From a virus: a stretch of DNA of 61,815 bases. The position numbers and the translations under genes were made by a program. Below, in pieces: positions 24,223 to 30,925 of the stretch; the first letter of the stretch is position 1; every line of letters starts with the position of its first letter. The notes below the pieces were generated by a model. The model saw only the letters and a program-made list of their open reading frames with translations. It was not told the DNA's origin and searched no databases. Location: positions 1 to 61,815 of IMG/VR virus record IMGVR_UViG_3300022744_000030. The stretch is one strand, 5' to 3'.

Positions 24223-24247
24223 CAGGCAAGCCAAAACCTGAAACAAT
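24219..24247 (+). promoter_or_regulatory. Early-type promoter
   Basis: TTGACA, 17 bp, AACAAT. The -35 overlaps the stop codon of the previous gene. Confidence 0.6.
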
Positions 24248-24267
24248 CACAACTGAAAGGAACTGAA

Positions 24268-24324
24268 ATGAACTCCGCACTGAAAAGCTTCAGAATTTAT
24301 TCACTCGCTAACCAACTGAGCTAA
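24268..24324 (+). CDS. Possible 18-residue microprotein
   Basis: ATG with AAAGGAACTGAA upstream, 18 codons (MNSALKSFRIYSLANQLS). The site is good, but the ORF is too short to be sure; it may be a leader or a remnant. Confidence 0.3.
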   Translation: MNSALKSFRIYSLANQLS

Positions 24325-24337
24325 CTGAGTTAAACAC

Positions 24338-24490
24338 ATGGCACACGATCACGCATCTAAAGTCCTGTCCATCTGGGCAAAGCTGGAAAAGCTTGAACAA
24401 GAATACGCCCAGTCCGGTGACTGGAAGCGCGCGCAGTGGGCTAGAGCAAAGATGGGAGAGATGGCGGAAAAGCTTTTCCCCGGCAAATAA
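24338..24490 (+). CDS. Small early protein, unknown
   Basis: 50 residues: SKVLSIWAKLEKLEQEYA, then DWKRAQWARAKMGEMAEKLF. One long amphipathic helix with heptad-like spacing, possibly a coiled coil. Function unknown. Confidence 0.5.
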   Translation: MAHDHASKVLSIWAKLEKLEQEYAQSGDWKRAQWARAKMGEMAEKLFPGK

Positions 24491-24502
24491 CCGCAGCTAA
24501 AA

Positions 24503-24703
24503 ATGTCACATTCTCAAGAACTAGTCCGGATCGCAAAATTTGTAAACTCCAACGATATCGGGCTTGCCGGTCAGCGTGCCGTTTTGGTTCAAGGCGGGTT
24601 TGTGCGGATTGAATCAATCGACATCCTGCCGGATGGAACGGCGGTTTCTGTGTTCGATTGTGTCGAGACTCTGGCACAGTCTCGCGCAGTGCTAGGCTAT
24701 TGA
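24503..24703 (+). CDS. Small early protein, unknown
   Basis: 66 residues: SHSQELVRIAKFVNSND, QRAVLVQGGFVRIESIDI, TAVSVFDCVETLAQSR. A small beta-rich fold. Last gene of the rightward early block, followed by a strong terminator. Confidence 0.55.
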   Translation: MSHSQELVRIAKFVNSNDIGLAGQRAVLVQGGFVRIESIDILPDGTAVSVFDCVETLAQSRAVLGY

Positions 24704-24728
24704 TTAAAGGCGCCCTAGGCGCCATACA

Positions 24729-24754
24729 GCCCGCCTTGGGCGGGTTTTCTTTTT
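24729..24754 (+). terminator. Rho-independent terminator closing the early block
   Basis: CCCGCC-TTG-GGCGGG followed by TTTTCTTTTT. Confidence 0.85.
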
Positions 24755-25400
24755 GCCGGGCGAGTGGCGGACAAGCCGCCCCAAAAAGCCGGATTTATAG
24801 GCGCTTTTGCGCCTGTTTTGGCCCCTTTTGGGGCCTTTCTTGCTTGCGGACTGGTCCGCCATAAAAAGGCGCCTAGGCGCCATTCCTTGCACCACAAACA
24901 AGCCCCGAAGGGGCAAGCATTGCACAATAAACACGCGGACGGGTTCGCCCGCTCGCCCGCGTGTGGCACGCCTTTGATTGCTGGCGCCTATGGCGCCATA
25001 CATGCTGTTGAGCAAAACTACAATAAAATCAGCAGCTTATATGCACAAAAATGCAGTATCTAGAATGTAACACGCGAGGCATTAAAACGCCATGCAATGG
25101 CCTGAAGCGAGGCACGCCGCAGGCGTGACGGGTTTCACCCGGCCCCGAAGGGGCGAGTGTGGCTTAGGCGGTTTCAGGCCCTTGTAGGGCCATTCTATGC
25201 CCTAGGATAGCCATCGGGCATCACCAGCGGATAGGCTGCAATAGAAAAAGCAGGGTTTGCTTAAAAATGCAGTTTTCGTAGTTAAGCAAAACAGCCTGAA
25301 ATTGCAGCAGAAAGCCCGCCACCACAGGCGAGCCACAGCAAACAGCCCGCCCTATAGGGCGGGCCATAGGCTAGCCGGGCGGATTTCAAGCCAGCCGCAA
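24755..25400. other. Non-coding, palindrome-rich and CTAG-rich region
   Basis: No gene in about 650 bp between converging gene blocks. It holds perfect or near-perfect palindromes (24868-24881 GGCGCCTAGGCGCC; 24983-24997) and hairpins such as GGCGC-TTTT-GCGCC, CCCCTTTTGGGG and GCCCCGAAGGGGC. The beginning (24709-24723) has a further GGCGCC-CTA-GGCGCC copy. It could hold the recombination site of the adjacent serine recombinase, or be termination or packaging-related. Confidence 0.5.
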
Positions 25401-26099
25401 TTATCCTACAATTTGCCCCATTTGTGTCAGTCTTTTCAGGATATTGTTCACGGTTGACCCGTGCCACTGCCCGCCCCTCGCAGTATACACACCTTGTGTG
25501 TTCAGGGTTGTAGCTATTTGTGCTGTCGTCATCCCAATGCGTCGCAGTGGTAACACCACGCTAGCCAGCCGCAGCGCGAACTGATCGGCCACAGCAGCCA
25601 CAGCAGCAGCGGACGCTAGGCCAGCCCTAGCGCTAGTATCTAGGGGTGTCTTGTGCGTGTGTACTCCGAGGGGTTCACCGCGTGCTTTCTTAGCCTGCAG
25701 CGCCGCCTTAGTGCGCTCACTAACCATTCGCCGTTCTTGCTCGGCAAGCATCGCTTTTAGGTGCAGCATAAACGGCTCACAGTGTAAGCCATCCTCTGCA
25801 CTGGCAAAGCGTACTTGCCGGTTCATTAGGCCCGCTATGAACTCCACTGAGCGGCTTAGCCGGTCTAGCTTCGCCACCAGCAGGACGGCCTTAGACCGCT
25901 TAGCATGGGCCAGTGCAGCCGCTAGGACGGGCCTGCCGTCCACGCCCTTAGCCCCGCTAGCTACCTCTTCATAGGTAGCAAGGATATTCACCCCGCTAGA
26001 GGATGCGAACTGTTCTAGTCTGGCGGTCTGCGCCTCTAGTCCATTGCGACTGTCGCCTTGTTCACGGGTCGATACGCGGGTGTATGTGATGCAGTCCAT
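25401..26099 (-). CDS. Serine recombinase (resolvase/invertase family)
   Basis: 232 residues. N-terminal catalytic domain: YTRVSTREQG (Ser at position 10), LDRLSRS, then AEQERRMVSERTKAALQAKKARG, the E-helix region. C-terminal HTH-like part MTTAQIATTLNTQGVYTARGG and STVNNILKRL. Size is that of small resolvases/invertases, not of large phage integrases. Start has AAAGGAATCTG upstream. Its DNA is CTAG-rich like the gap next to it. Role unknown: dimer resolution, inversion, or a hitch-hiking element. Confidence 0.85.
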   Translation of the reverse strand: MDCITYTRVSTREQGDSRNGLEAQTARLEQFASSSGVNILATYEEVASGAKGVDGRPVLAAALAHAKRSKAVLLVAKLDRLSRSVEFIAGLMNRQVRFASAEDGLHCEPFMLHLKAMLAEQERRMVSERTKAALQAKKARGEPLGVHTHKTPLDTSARAGLASAAAVAAVADQFALRLASVVLPLRRIGMTTAQIATTLNTQGVYTARGGQWHGSTVNNILKRLTQMGQIVG

Positions 26100-26235
26100 C
26101 AGATTCCTTTTCGTTGCTATAGGTATATCCTATCACGAAATAGGCCGTAAGAACAAGACCAAAGGGACATTAGGTTTTGTTCTAGGTCGATTCCGTGGTG
26201 TATACGCGACGAAGAGTAACAGTCAGACCCTACGC

Positions 26236-26386
26236 TTGACATGGGATTGAAACTAGTGCTAGAATGAGGTATGCGGATATTTTGCAGTCTCATGGCGTGG
26301 CATAAGCCCACTGCGGCGTCGGTTAAACACCTCGCTCGCACAAGTACGAAAAACCCGCCACAGATATATTCCTGGGCGGGTTTATT
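26236..26386 (+). ncRNA. Candidate small RNA: promoter, about 115 nt, terminator
   Basis: TTGACA (26236), 18 bp, TAGAAT (26260-26265) gives a start near 26272. About 80 nt later, a perfect 9-bp hairpin AAACCCGCC/GGCGGGTTT (26351-26359, 26375-26383) followed by ATT could end the transcript. No good ORF or ribosome site in between; only a 13-codon ORF. On the minus strand the same hairpin is followed by TTTTT, so it also terminates the AP2 endonuclease gene. Confidence 0.5.
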
Positions 26387-26415
26387 GCAAAGACCAGTGC
26401 TTACTGGTTATCAAA

Positions 26416-26429
26416 TTTTTTTTTTTTTT
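26416..26429 (+). repeat. Run of 14 T
   Basis: Uninterrupted T14 on the plus strand, just after the stop of the minus-strand AP2 endonuclease. Probably part of its 3' region; prone to sequencing error. Confidence 0.7.
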
Positions 26430-26436
26430 GAAAGTT

Positions 26437-27021
26437 TCAGTCGTCAATTTCGACAGTGTACGCTAGCAGGGCTTGGTATACACGATGGTCGATTTGTGAC
26501 TTGTACTCTTCAGCTAGAGTCTTGCATTCGTCTTCTTTAGCTTTCTTATAAGCCGCGAAAGCGGCCTGCGGTGAAGTAAAAGAGCCTAGGTGTTTTTGTT
26601 TTCCCTTCACTTTTACATACGCATAAAACTTATTCCGCTTCTTGTCCAAGCAAACTCCGATAGGCCACTCACCTCTGATAGCATTACTTTTTGTCAGAGT
26701 GGAATTGACCTCCGCTGACACAAATACGCAGAGTTCTGGACAGTAGACCTTATTTCCTTTCAACAGTATGTCCTTATCTAAGGTGCCTTCTCCGTAACCT
26801 ACTTGTGTTATGGCCCACTCCACGAAGTCATGACAAGACTTAAAAGTGGTTGTACAGCCAATGTAGGTCGGATTAAGCTTCTGAAAGCTCCCTCCGATTT
26901 TGCACCTGTTAGTCATATTGTTGTAATACTTTCCACCGACAGTGAAAGTATGCCTACCGCTCACATTTAATGTATACGTCCACTTGCCACACTCATTCTT
27001 GAAATCCTCAATGACCAACAT
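26437..27021 (-). CDS. AP2-domain HNH-type homing endonuclease (intact paralogue)
   Basis: 194 residues. NNMTNRCKIGGSFQK, TYIGCTTTFKSCHDFVEW, LDKDILLKGNKVYCPELC, CVFVSAEVN, then AP2-like KFYAYVKVKGKQKHLGSF and QAAFAAYKKAKE. The intact version of the broken copy at 10788-11370. Either the ATG at 27021 (AAGGAG three bases before) or the next TTG may be the start. Confidence 0.8.
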   Translation of the reverse strand: MLVIEDFKNECGKWTYTLNVSGRHTFTVGGKYYNNMTNRCKIGGSFQKLNPTYIGCTTTFKSCHDFVEWAITQVGYGEGTLDKDILLKGNKVYCPELCVFVSAEVNSTLTKSNAIRGEWPIGVCLDKKRNKFYAYVKVKGKQKHLGSFTSPQAAFAAYKKAKEDECKTLAEEYKSQIDHRVYQALLAYTVEIDD

Positions 27022-27062
27022 TTACTCCTTTTTTCAACCATTAAACCTCTGACTTTGGATTT

Positions 27063-27302
27063 TCAGTAGCTAACGTACTCCGTCTTGATCCGCAGCCTGT
27101 TCATCAAGATGAACGCATCGCGCTCTTCCTCGGAGTTGAACTTCAGCTCAGTCACTTGTAGGCCATCACCGCTGGCGTACTGTCCATCGCCTTGACTAGC
27201 GGCTTCGTCCATCTGGGCGAGTACGTCAGAATCGACAACCCAGTGGATGCTCTGAGCGCCATCACCGTTGTCAGCGATAACAGCGTTGAGAATTGAAGTC
27301 AT
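27063..27302 (-). CDS. Hypothetical protein
   Basis: 79 residues, acidic: TSILNAVIADNGDGAQSIHW, then DGLQVTELKFNSEEERDAFI. The ATG overlaps the previous stop. Unknown function. Confidence 0.6.
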   Translation of the reverse strand: MTSILNAVIADNGDGAQSIHWVVDSDVLAQMDEAASQGDGQYASGDGLQVTELKFNSEEERDAFILMNRLRIKTEYVSY

Positions 27303-27565
27303 GAAGTTCCTTTCAGTTGGTCTTCGTTGAACATGGCTACTGGGAATAGTAAGCCGTTTACGGGTATCTCTCGCCTAGGTGTAGGGCTGTAGAAGCACAC
27401 CCCCTTGTAGTACCGTGCCAGGGCAGTACACATCGCATAGCCAGAGTCGGCCCCGAAGGCCTTCAGGACTTCCATACGTTTGTAATACTCTTTGTCCCAC
27501 CATGCTCCCGTCCTGCTAACTTGCAAGTCTCGGAGTACGGACTTCTTTGGAGTGTACTTGTACAT
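27299..27565 (-). CDS. Hypothetical protein
   Basis: 88 residues from the ATG at 27565 immediately after the signal-peptide gene's stop. MYKYTPKKSVLRDLQVSRTG, KEYYKRMEVLKAFGADSGYA. Basic N-terminus. Longer frames read into the upstream gene and are rejected. Confidence 0.5.
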   Translation of the reverse strand: MYKYTPKKSVLRDLQVSRTGAWWDKEYYKRMEVLKAFGADSGYAMCTALARYYKGVCFYSPTPRREIPVNGLLFPVAMFNEDQLKGTS

Positions 27566-27567
27566 CT

Positions 27568-28047
27568 TCAGAATGAAAACTTCGCACCAACACGGTAGTT
27601 GCCAATGGCTGCACTGCCATGAGCGACAGTGTTGACGCTGAGAATGATGTTGCTGGCCCACTTCGGGGCGTAGCAACGAGTGGCAAGGTTGAGTGCAATC
27701 AGCGACATGAAGTACACGTTGACTTCTCCCATGCTCGGAGTGTTACCGATGAAGATAGAGGCCGGTCCAGTCTCCCGGTAGTGCCTCGGGTCTTTGGCAA
27801 TGTTTCGAGTCGTGCCCCAGTCAGCTACAAGAGCTGCGACAGTTGCGTAGGCGAGCGGGTCGGTCTTCAGGTTGACGGCACACGACGAAGTGGCCTCGAA
27901 CTTGGGCTGCTCCACAGAGGCCCACTCCACTTGAACGACTTCGACGTGATGACTTCCGCCCTTGTACTCCAAGTCTAGAGGCTTAAGTTCTTGGGCAGAG
28001 GCTGATGCAGCGATGGCGAGGATTGCTGCGGCGATGATGTTCTTCAT
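27568..28047 (-). CDS. Exported protein of unknown function
   Basis: 159 residues with a clean signal peptide (KNIIAAAILAIAASASAQ). The mature part has ALVADWGTTRNIAKDPRHY, TGPASIFIGNTPSMGEVNVYF and a hydrophobic segment near 115-135. A DWxxTxxIA...NPxLGxxPS...YF pattern occurs in many proteobacterial and phage proteins of unknown function. Possibly an envelope modifier. Confidence 0.7.
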   Translation of the reverse strand: MKNIIAAAILAIAASASAQELKPLDLEYKGGSHHVEVVQVEWASVEQPKFEATSSCAVNLKTDPLAYATVAALVADWGTTRNIAKDPRHYRETGPASIFIGNTPSMGEVNVYFMSLIALNLATRCYAPKWASNIILSVNTVAHGSAAIGNYRVGAKFSF

Positions 28048-28107
28048 GGAGGGCTCCTTTCGATAGGCTGTTCCGTTTGTTGATGTGTGAATAGTGGCAG
28101 AGCAAGC

Positions 28108-28497
28108 TTACAGTAGCCTTACAACGTCTCTTGTATCAGCAGTCCACTTGTAAACGAATGTAGGAAGACCCTTCTTTATTGCTAGGTCTTTCATGTGGGC
28201 GCTGCCTTTTGATTGTCCATCCCACAAGATAAGGCAAGCATTCGCAAACTTAGCCATTTCTGCGTTGCGTAGGTACCCAGCCTTCTTGCCGTGCTTGTCC
28301 CAGTCTGCTGGGAACTTGTGAACCGCAAGGTTGTTTCGTTCGGCAAACAAAAGGCCCAAGGCATCAGCGCCTCGGGCCATTCCACAGACAACCTCGATAG
28401 ACTGCTTGTGTTGCTTCCACATCCCGCTGTCAACCATCGCAAAGCGTAGGGCTTCGTAGTCATCTACGTTACGGCTGCCTGCGATGATTAACCTCAT
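28108..28497 (-). CDS. SLOG-domain protein (DUF2493/YspA-like)
   Basis: 129 residues from the ATG at 28497 overlapping the upstream stop (ATGA). MRLIIAGSRNVDDYEALR, then EVVCGMARGADALGLLFA and KAGYLRNAEMAKFANACLIL form the Rossmann-like nucleotide-binding pattern of the YpsA/SLOG superfamily. Members bind nucleotide-derived ligands and occur in defence and phage loci; in this phage the ligand is unknown. Confidence 0.8.
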   Translation of the reverse strand: MRLIIAGSRNVDDYEALRFAMVDSGMWKQHKQSIEVVCGMARGADALGLLFAERNNLAVHKFPADWDKHGKKAGYLRNAEMAKFANACLILWDGQSKGSAHMKDLAIKKGLPTFVYKWTADTRDVVRLL

Positions 28498-28700
28498 AGG
28501 CCTAGCCCGATAACCAGCGTTTCGCACATTTCATTGACAGCACTATCTCCAACTTCTACGTTAGCGTGGGCTTTGAGTACGATCCGAGAAAGGGCGTAAA
28601 GTTCTTCCTGGCTCTCAATGACAATCTCATAAAGTTCTTCCTGGCTCTCAATGACAATCTCAATAGGGTTGAATTCAGGCTCCTTGGTTTTAATCTTCAT
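28494..28700 (-). CDS. Small hypothetical protein with an internal tandem repeat
   Basis: 68 residues containing EIVIESQEELY twice in a row, produced by a perfect or near-perfect 33-bp direct repeat. The rest is acidic and helical. Coupled to the SLOG gene. Unknown. Confidence 0.6.
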   Translation of the reverse strand: MKIKTKEPEFNPIEIVIESQEELYEIVIESQEELYALSRIVLKAHANVEVGDSAVNEMCETLVIGLGL

Positions 28701-28999
28701 AGTAGCTCCTTCTTCCCGACAAACTCGTAGAGAGTGATATCGTTAACCGTGTGGATGCCATACTCTCCATACGGAATCCAATCCAGAACCTCGTCCAGCT
28801 CCTCTTCTGTGAAGTAGTTCTCATAGATGTCTTCAACGTCATCGTCCACGTACTCATTAGACGGCCAGTAGTTGTAGTTGGCTTTTAGTGCAGCAACTAG
28901 CTTGTGTAAGAGTGGCAGTTGTACTTCTTGAAGCTCTGTCAGCTCTCGAACGTAGTCACCATCGTTGGCATCGCCAACCACTTCAAGTAGAAATTGCAT
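28697..28999 (-). CDS. Hypothetical acidic protein
   Basis: 100 residues, strongly acidic in the middle (EYVDDDVEDIYENYF, TEEELDEVLDWIPYGEYG). DNA-mimic-like charge, but no family is recognised. ATGA-type overlap with the next gene. Confidence 0.6.
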   Translation of the reverse strand: MQFLLEVVGDANDGDYVRELTELQEVQLPLLHKLVAALKANYNYWPSNEYVDDDVEDIYENYFTEEELDEVLDWIPYGEYGIHTVNDITLYEFVGKKELL

Positions 29000-29111
29000 G
29001 GTTATGCAGTCCTTTCAATATGTGTTGTGAGTCCCAAGGACATTTACTTCTGTTGTGGTTATAGCTACCACACAGAGTACAGCCCAGCATAGTAAGTCGA
29101 GAGTACATCAT
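28983..29111 (-). CDS. Small zinc-knuckle protein
   Basis: 42 residues with AGGAGGT directly upstream of two consecutive ATGs (29111, 29108). CTLCGSYNHNRSKC is an exact CX2CX4HX4C zinc knuckle, as in retroviral nucleocapsid proteins; short phage proteins with C-x2-C-x-x-x-NHNxxxC also occur. Likely a single-strand nucleic-acid binder. Confidence 0.7.
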   Translation of the reverse strand: MMYSRLTMLGCTLCGSYNHNRSKCPWDSQHILKGLHNHAIST

Positions 29112-29175
29112 ACCTCCTAGTCTAGTGCCTTGTTGGGCATCAGCGCTTTGCAGCGTGCCGGCGCAATTCGTAGGG

Positions 29176-29319
29176 CTATCCGTGTGGCACATCGAGCGCC
29201 TCAAGAACCGCCGTAGCCAGCAGGCCAAGCTGGTCAGCATCCCAATCTTGCGGTATGCTAAAGCCCGCATGTCTCATGTGGCCTGCAATGGCTTCGATCT
29301 CTGACTCCGTAAAACTCAT
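29176..29319 (-). CDS. Small hypothetical protein
   Basis: 47 residues with AAGGAG six bases upstream of the ATG. MSFTESEIEAIAGHMRHAGF, then DWDADQLGLLATAVLEALDV. Helical. Unknown function. Confidence 0.6.
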   Translation of the reverse strand: MSFTESEIEAIAGHMRHAGFSIPQDWDADQLGLLATAVLEALDVPHG

Positions 29320-29337
29320 TGTAACTCCTTTGCCTTG

Positions 29338-29601
29338 TTAGGCCCTCCGGTTCCAAGCCTCTACGGCCTCGCGCGTCGTTGGGAAGAACCCACTACTCCC
29401 GCCACATCCGCCGAAACCATCTGGCTGGCTGGCATCGCAGAGCATTACCCACGATTCCGAGTGACCCCAAAACTCATTGTCATAGCCACTATCTTGCTCT
29501 GCCAGTGCCTGCGAAGTTATCAGCTTCAGGGCGCTCCCCTTGCCGCAGAACGGGCAGTTCTTTGGGATCGGTATACACTCCGCGCTCATCGCGTTATCCA
29601 T
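29338..29601 (-). CDS. Lar-like restriction-alleviation-type zinc protein
   Basis: 87 residues. NCPFCGKGSALKL, a later VMLCDASQPDGFGGCGG, and a final TTREAVEAWNRRA. This C-P-F-C-G ... C..C-G ... AxxxWNRR arrangement is that of the Lar/phage zinc-ribbon family. Rac-prophage Lar relieves type I restriction; whether this protein does is unknown. Confidence 0.7.
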   Translation of the reverse strand: MDNAMSAECIPIPKNCPFCGKGSALKLITSQALAEQDSGYDNEFWGHSESWVMLCDASQPDGFGGCGGSSGFFPTTREAVEAWNRRA

Positions 29602-29602
29602 A

Positions 29603-29836
29603 TCACTTGCGCAGCTCCAGAGGCTCTACGAAGAACCTCGGCCTATTTTGTGATGCGTATGTGACTGCCTTGGCTTCGTCGTATCCACAGCCCCGCTGCA
29701 ATGCCGTAGTAAGCTCTTTGACATGCCTCATGTTGCGCTGCGCGCAGTCTGCTTCAGCTCTTTCGGAGTCGTGGTAGCCACAGATGACGTGGTATCCAAG
29801 GTCAACCTCTTCACAGAGGACGAAGACTTCCGTCAT
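29603..29836 (-). CDS. Hypothetical protein
   Basis: 77 residues from the ATG at 29836 (ATGA overlap). TEVFVLCEEVDLGYHVICGY, then an Arg/Ala-rich helix (HDSERAEADCAQRNMRHVK). Similar VYVLcEEVDLGYHV starts occur in other phage proteins; function unknown. Confidence 0.6.
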   Translation of the reverse strand: MTEVFVLCEEVDLGYHVICGYHDSERAEADCAQRNMRHVKELTTALQRGCGYDEAKAVTYASQNRPRFFVEPLELRK

Positions 29837-30030
29837 TCTATGCGTACCCACTTCCACCCAAAAAACACTTCCTGCATTTTTCGCTGGAAGGCATTTGGTT
29901 GTTCTCCGGGTTTAGGCGTAAGGCAGAAGTCTGCGGAAATGTAGCAGTGCCAGCGCTGTGGCTTGTCGTCTTCTGGCGGGAGGATGCTCCACCCAGCTAC
30001 CGCAATTGCGGCTGTTCCAAAATTGCTCAT
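29833..30030 (-). CDS. Hypothetical protein
   Basis: 65 residues from the ATG at 30030 with AGGAGG upstream. SNFGTAAIAVAGWSILPPED, then QRWHCYISADFCLTPKPGEQ and a KMQEVFFGWKWVRIE end. Not recognised. Confidence 0.6.
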   Translation of the reverse strand: MSNFGTAAIAVAGWSILPPEDDKPQRWHCYISADFCLTPKPGEQPNAFQRKMQEVFFGWKWVRIE

Positions 30031-30221
30031 TCTTCTCCTCCTTCGAGTAGTGAATATCTCACCATTGCAAGCTTGAATGCATCGATTCTGTAGATCACGC
30101 CTCTCGTAAGGCACTCCACAACAACATCGTCGCACCAAGAATAAGTTTCGCAGTCAACTACTTTTACCGTCTCACCAGAGCACGATATGTAGACCTGACC
30201 TTCCTCTATCCCATACTTCAT
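30027..30221 (-). CDS. Hypothetical protein
   Basis: 64 residues: IEEGQVYISCSGETVKVVDC, then VVVECLTRGVIYRIDAFKLAMVRY truncated here to its central core VIYRIDAFKLAM. Small beta-barrel-like protein of a kind common in phages. Stop overlaps the next ATG. Confidence 0.6.
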   Translation of the reverse strand: MKYGIEEGQVYISCSGETVKVVDCETYSWCDDVVVECLTRGVIYRIDAFKLAMVRYSLLEGGEE

Positions 30222-30328
30222 AAGTAACCCCTCAGACTTCTTTTGTAGTTGGTAGCTGGTTACGACTCATTCTGACGAATTGTAGCTGGAGTCTTCGTCG
30301 GTATGTACCCTTGTCTGGTGCTTCGCGC

Positions 30329-30445
30329 TTACGAGAGAATACCACAATCTGCTCTGCTGTTGCAAGGCATTCTCTCGTAGCAGAACGATCCCTCGTCCTC
30401 TACAAAATTGCACGAGTGGTACTGGCACTCACTGTAGCCTATCAT
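30329..30445 (-). CDS. Small cysteine-rich protein
   Basis: 38 residues starting at an ATG that overlaps the previous stop (ATGA). Contains five Cys and a His (SECQYHSCNF, SFCYERMPC, ADCG). Might bind a metal. Unknown. Confidence 0.45.
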   Translation of the reverse strand: MIGYSECQYHSCNFVEDEGSFCYERMPCNSRADCGILS

Positions 30446-30693
30446 GACAGTTCAAGCAAGTTGTGCTTGTCAAAGCCGGCAACGCCGTGCTCGCTGACAG
30501 TACACAAGACGTTGTACCAGAAGCCAAAACCCTCTTCCGTGAAGCTCCAGTTATCAAACGACATCAATGCAGCAAATGCTGAGTCATATGGGAATGTGTC
30601 AGGCTTTGGCGAGCTTGCCATATGTGAAGCCCATGCATGCGGGATTCCAAGGTCTTCAGTCAGGTGGGAATACAGGTCAGTATTGATAGACAT
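30442..30693 (-). CDS. Hypothetical protein
   Basis: 83 residues with an AAGGAG site. SINTDLYSHLTEDLGIPHAW, DSAFAALMSFDNWSFTEEGF and FGFWYNVLCTV. Not recognised. Confidence 0.6.
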   Translation of the reverse strand: MSINTDLYSHLTEDLGIPHAWASHMASSPKPDTFPYDSAFAALMSFDNWSFTEEGFGFWYNVLCTVSEHGVAGFDKHNLLELS

Positions 30694-30733
30694 GTGTTTC
30701 TCCTTGTAGGAGGGGCCGTAGCCCCTGTTCGTC

Positions 30734-30925
30734 TCAGTTCAACGCAGCGAGGAATGCAGAGATTACCTCAATTTTCGCCTTCACCATGCAGAGCGCGTTA
30801 TGGCCTTTTGAAGAGTCGTAGAACTCGCCCGGATAGGCGTAGTTTGCGTCTTTCTTCAGGTCTGCGAGAGTATTACTCAGAAACTGCACTGTGTCAAGCG
30901 TCAGCGGAGTATTTACCGGGGTCAT
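30734..30925 (-). CDS. Hypothetical protein
   Basis: 63 residues: LDTVQFLSNTLADLKKDA and ALCMVKAKIEVISAFLAAL. Helical. The ATG overlaps the RNA ligase stop, so the genes are coupled. Confidence 0.6.
   Translation of the reverse strand: MTPVNTPLTLDTVQFLSNTLADLKKDANYAYPGEFYDSSKGHNALCMVKAKIEVISAFLAALN

Noticed and set aside
25401-26099. Prophage integrase or lysogeny module
   Set aside because: The recombinase is resolvase-sized; no repressor, Cro-like protein or attachment site seen in this window.
26271-26540. Plus-strand 89-residue ORF
   Set aside because: Crosses the terminator hairpin and the T14 run and overlaps the AP2 gene; no ribosome site.
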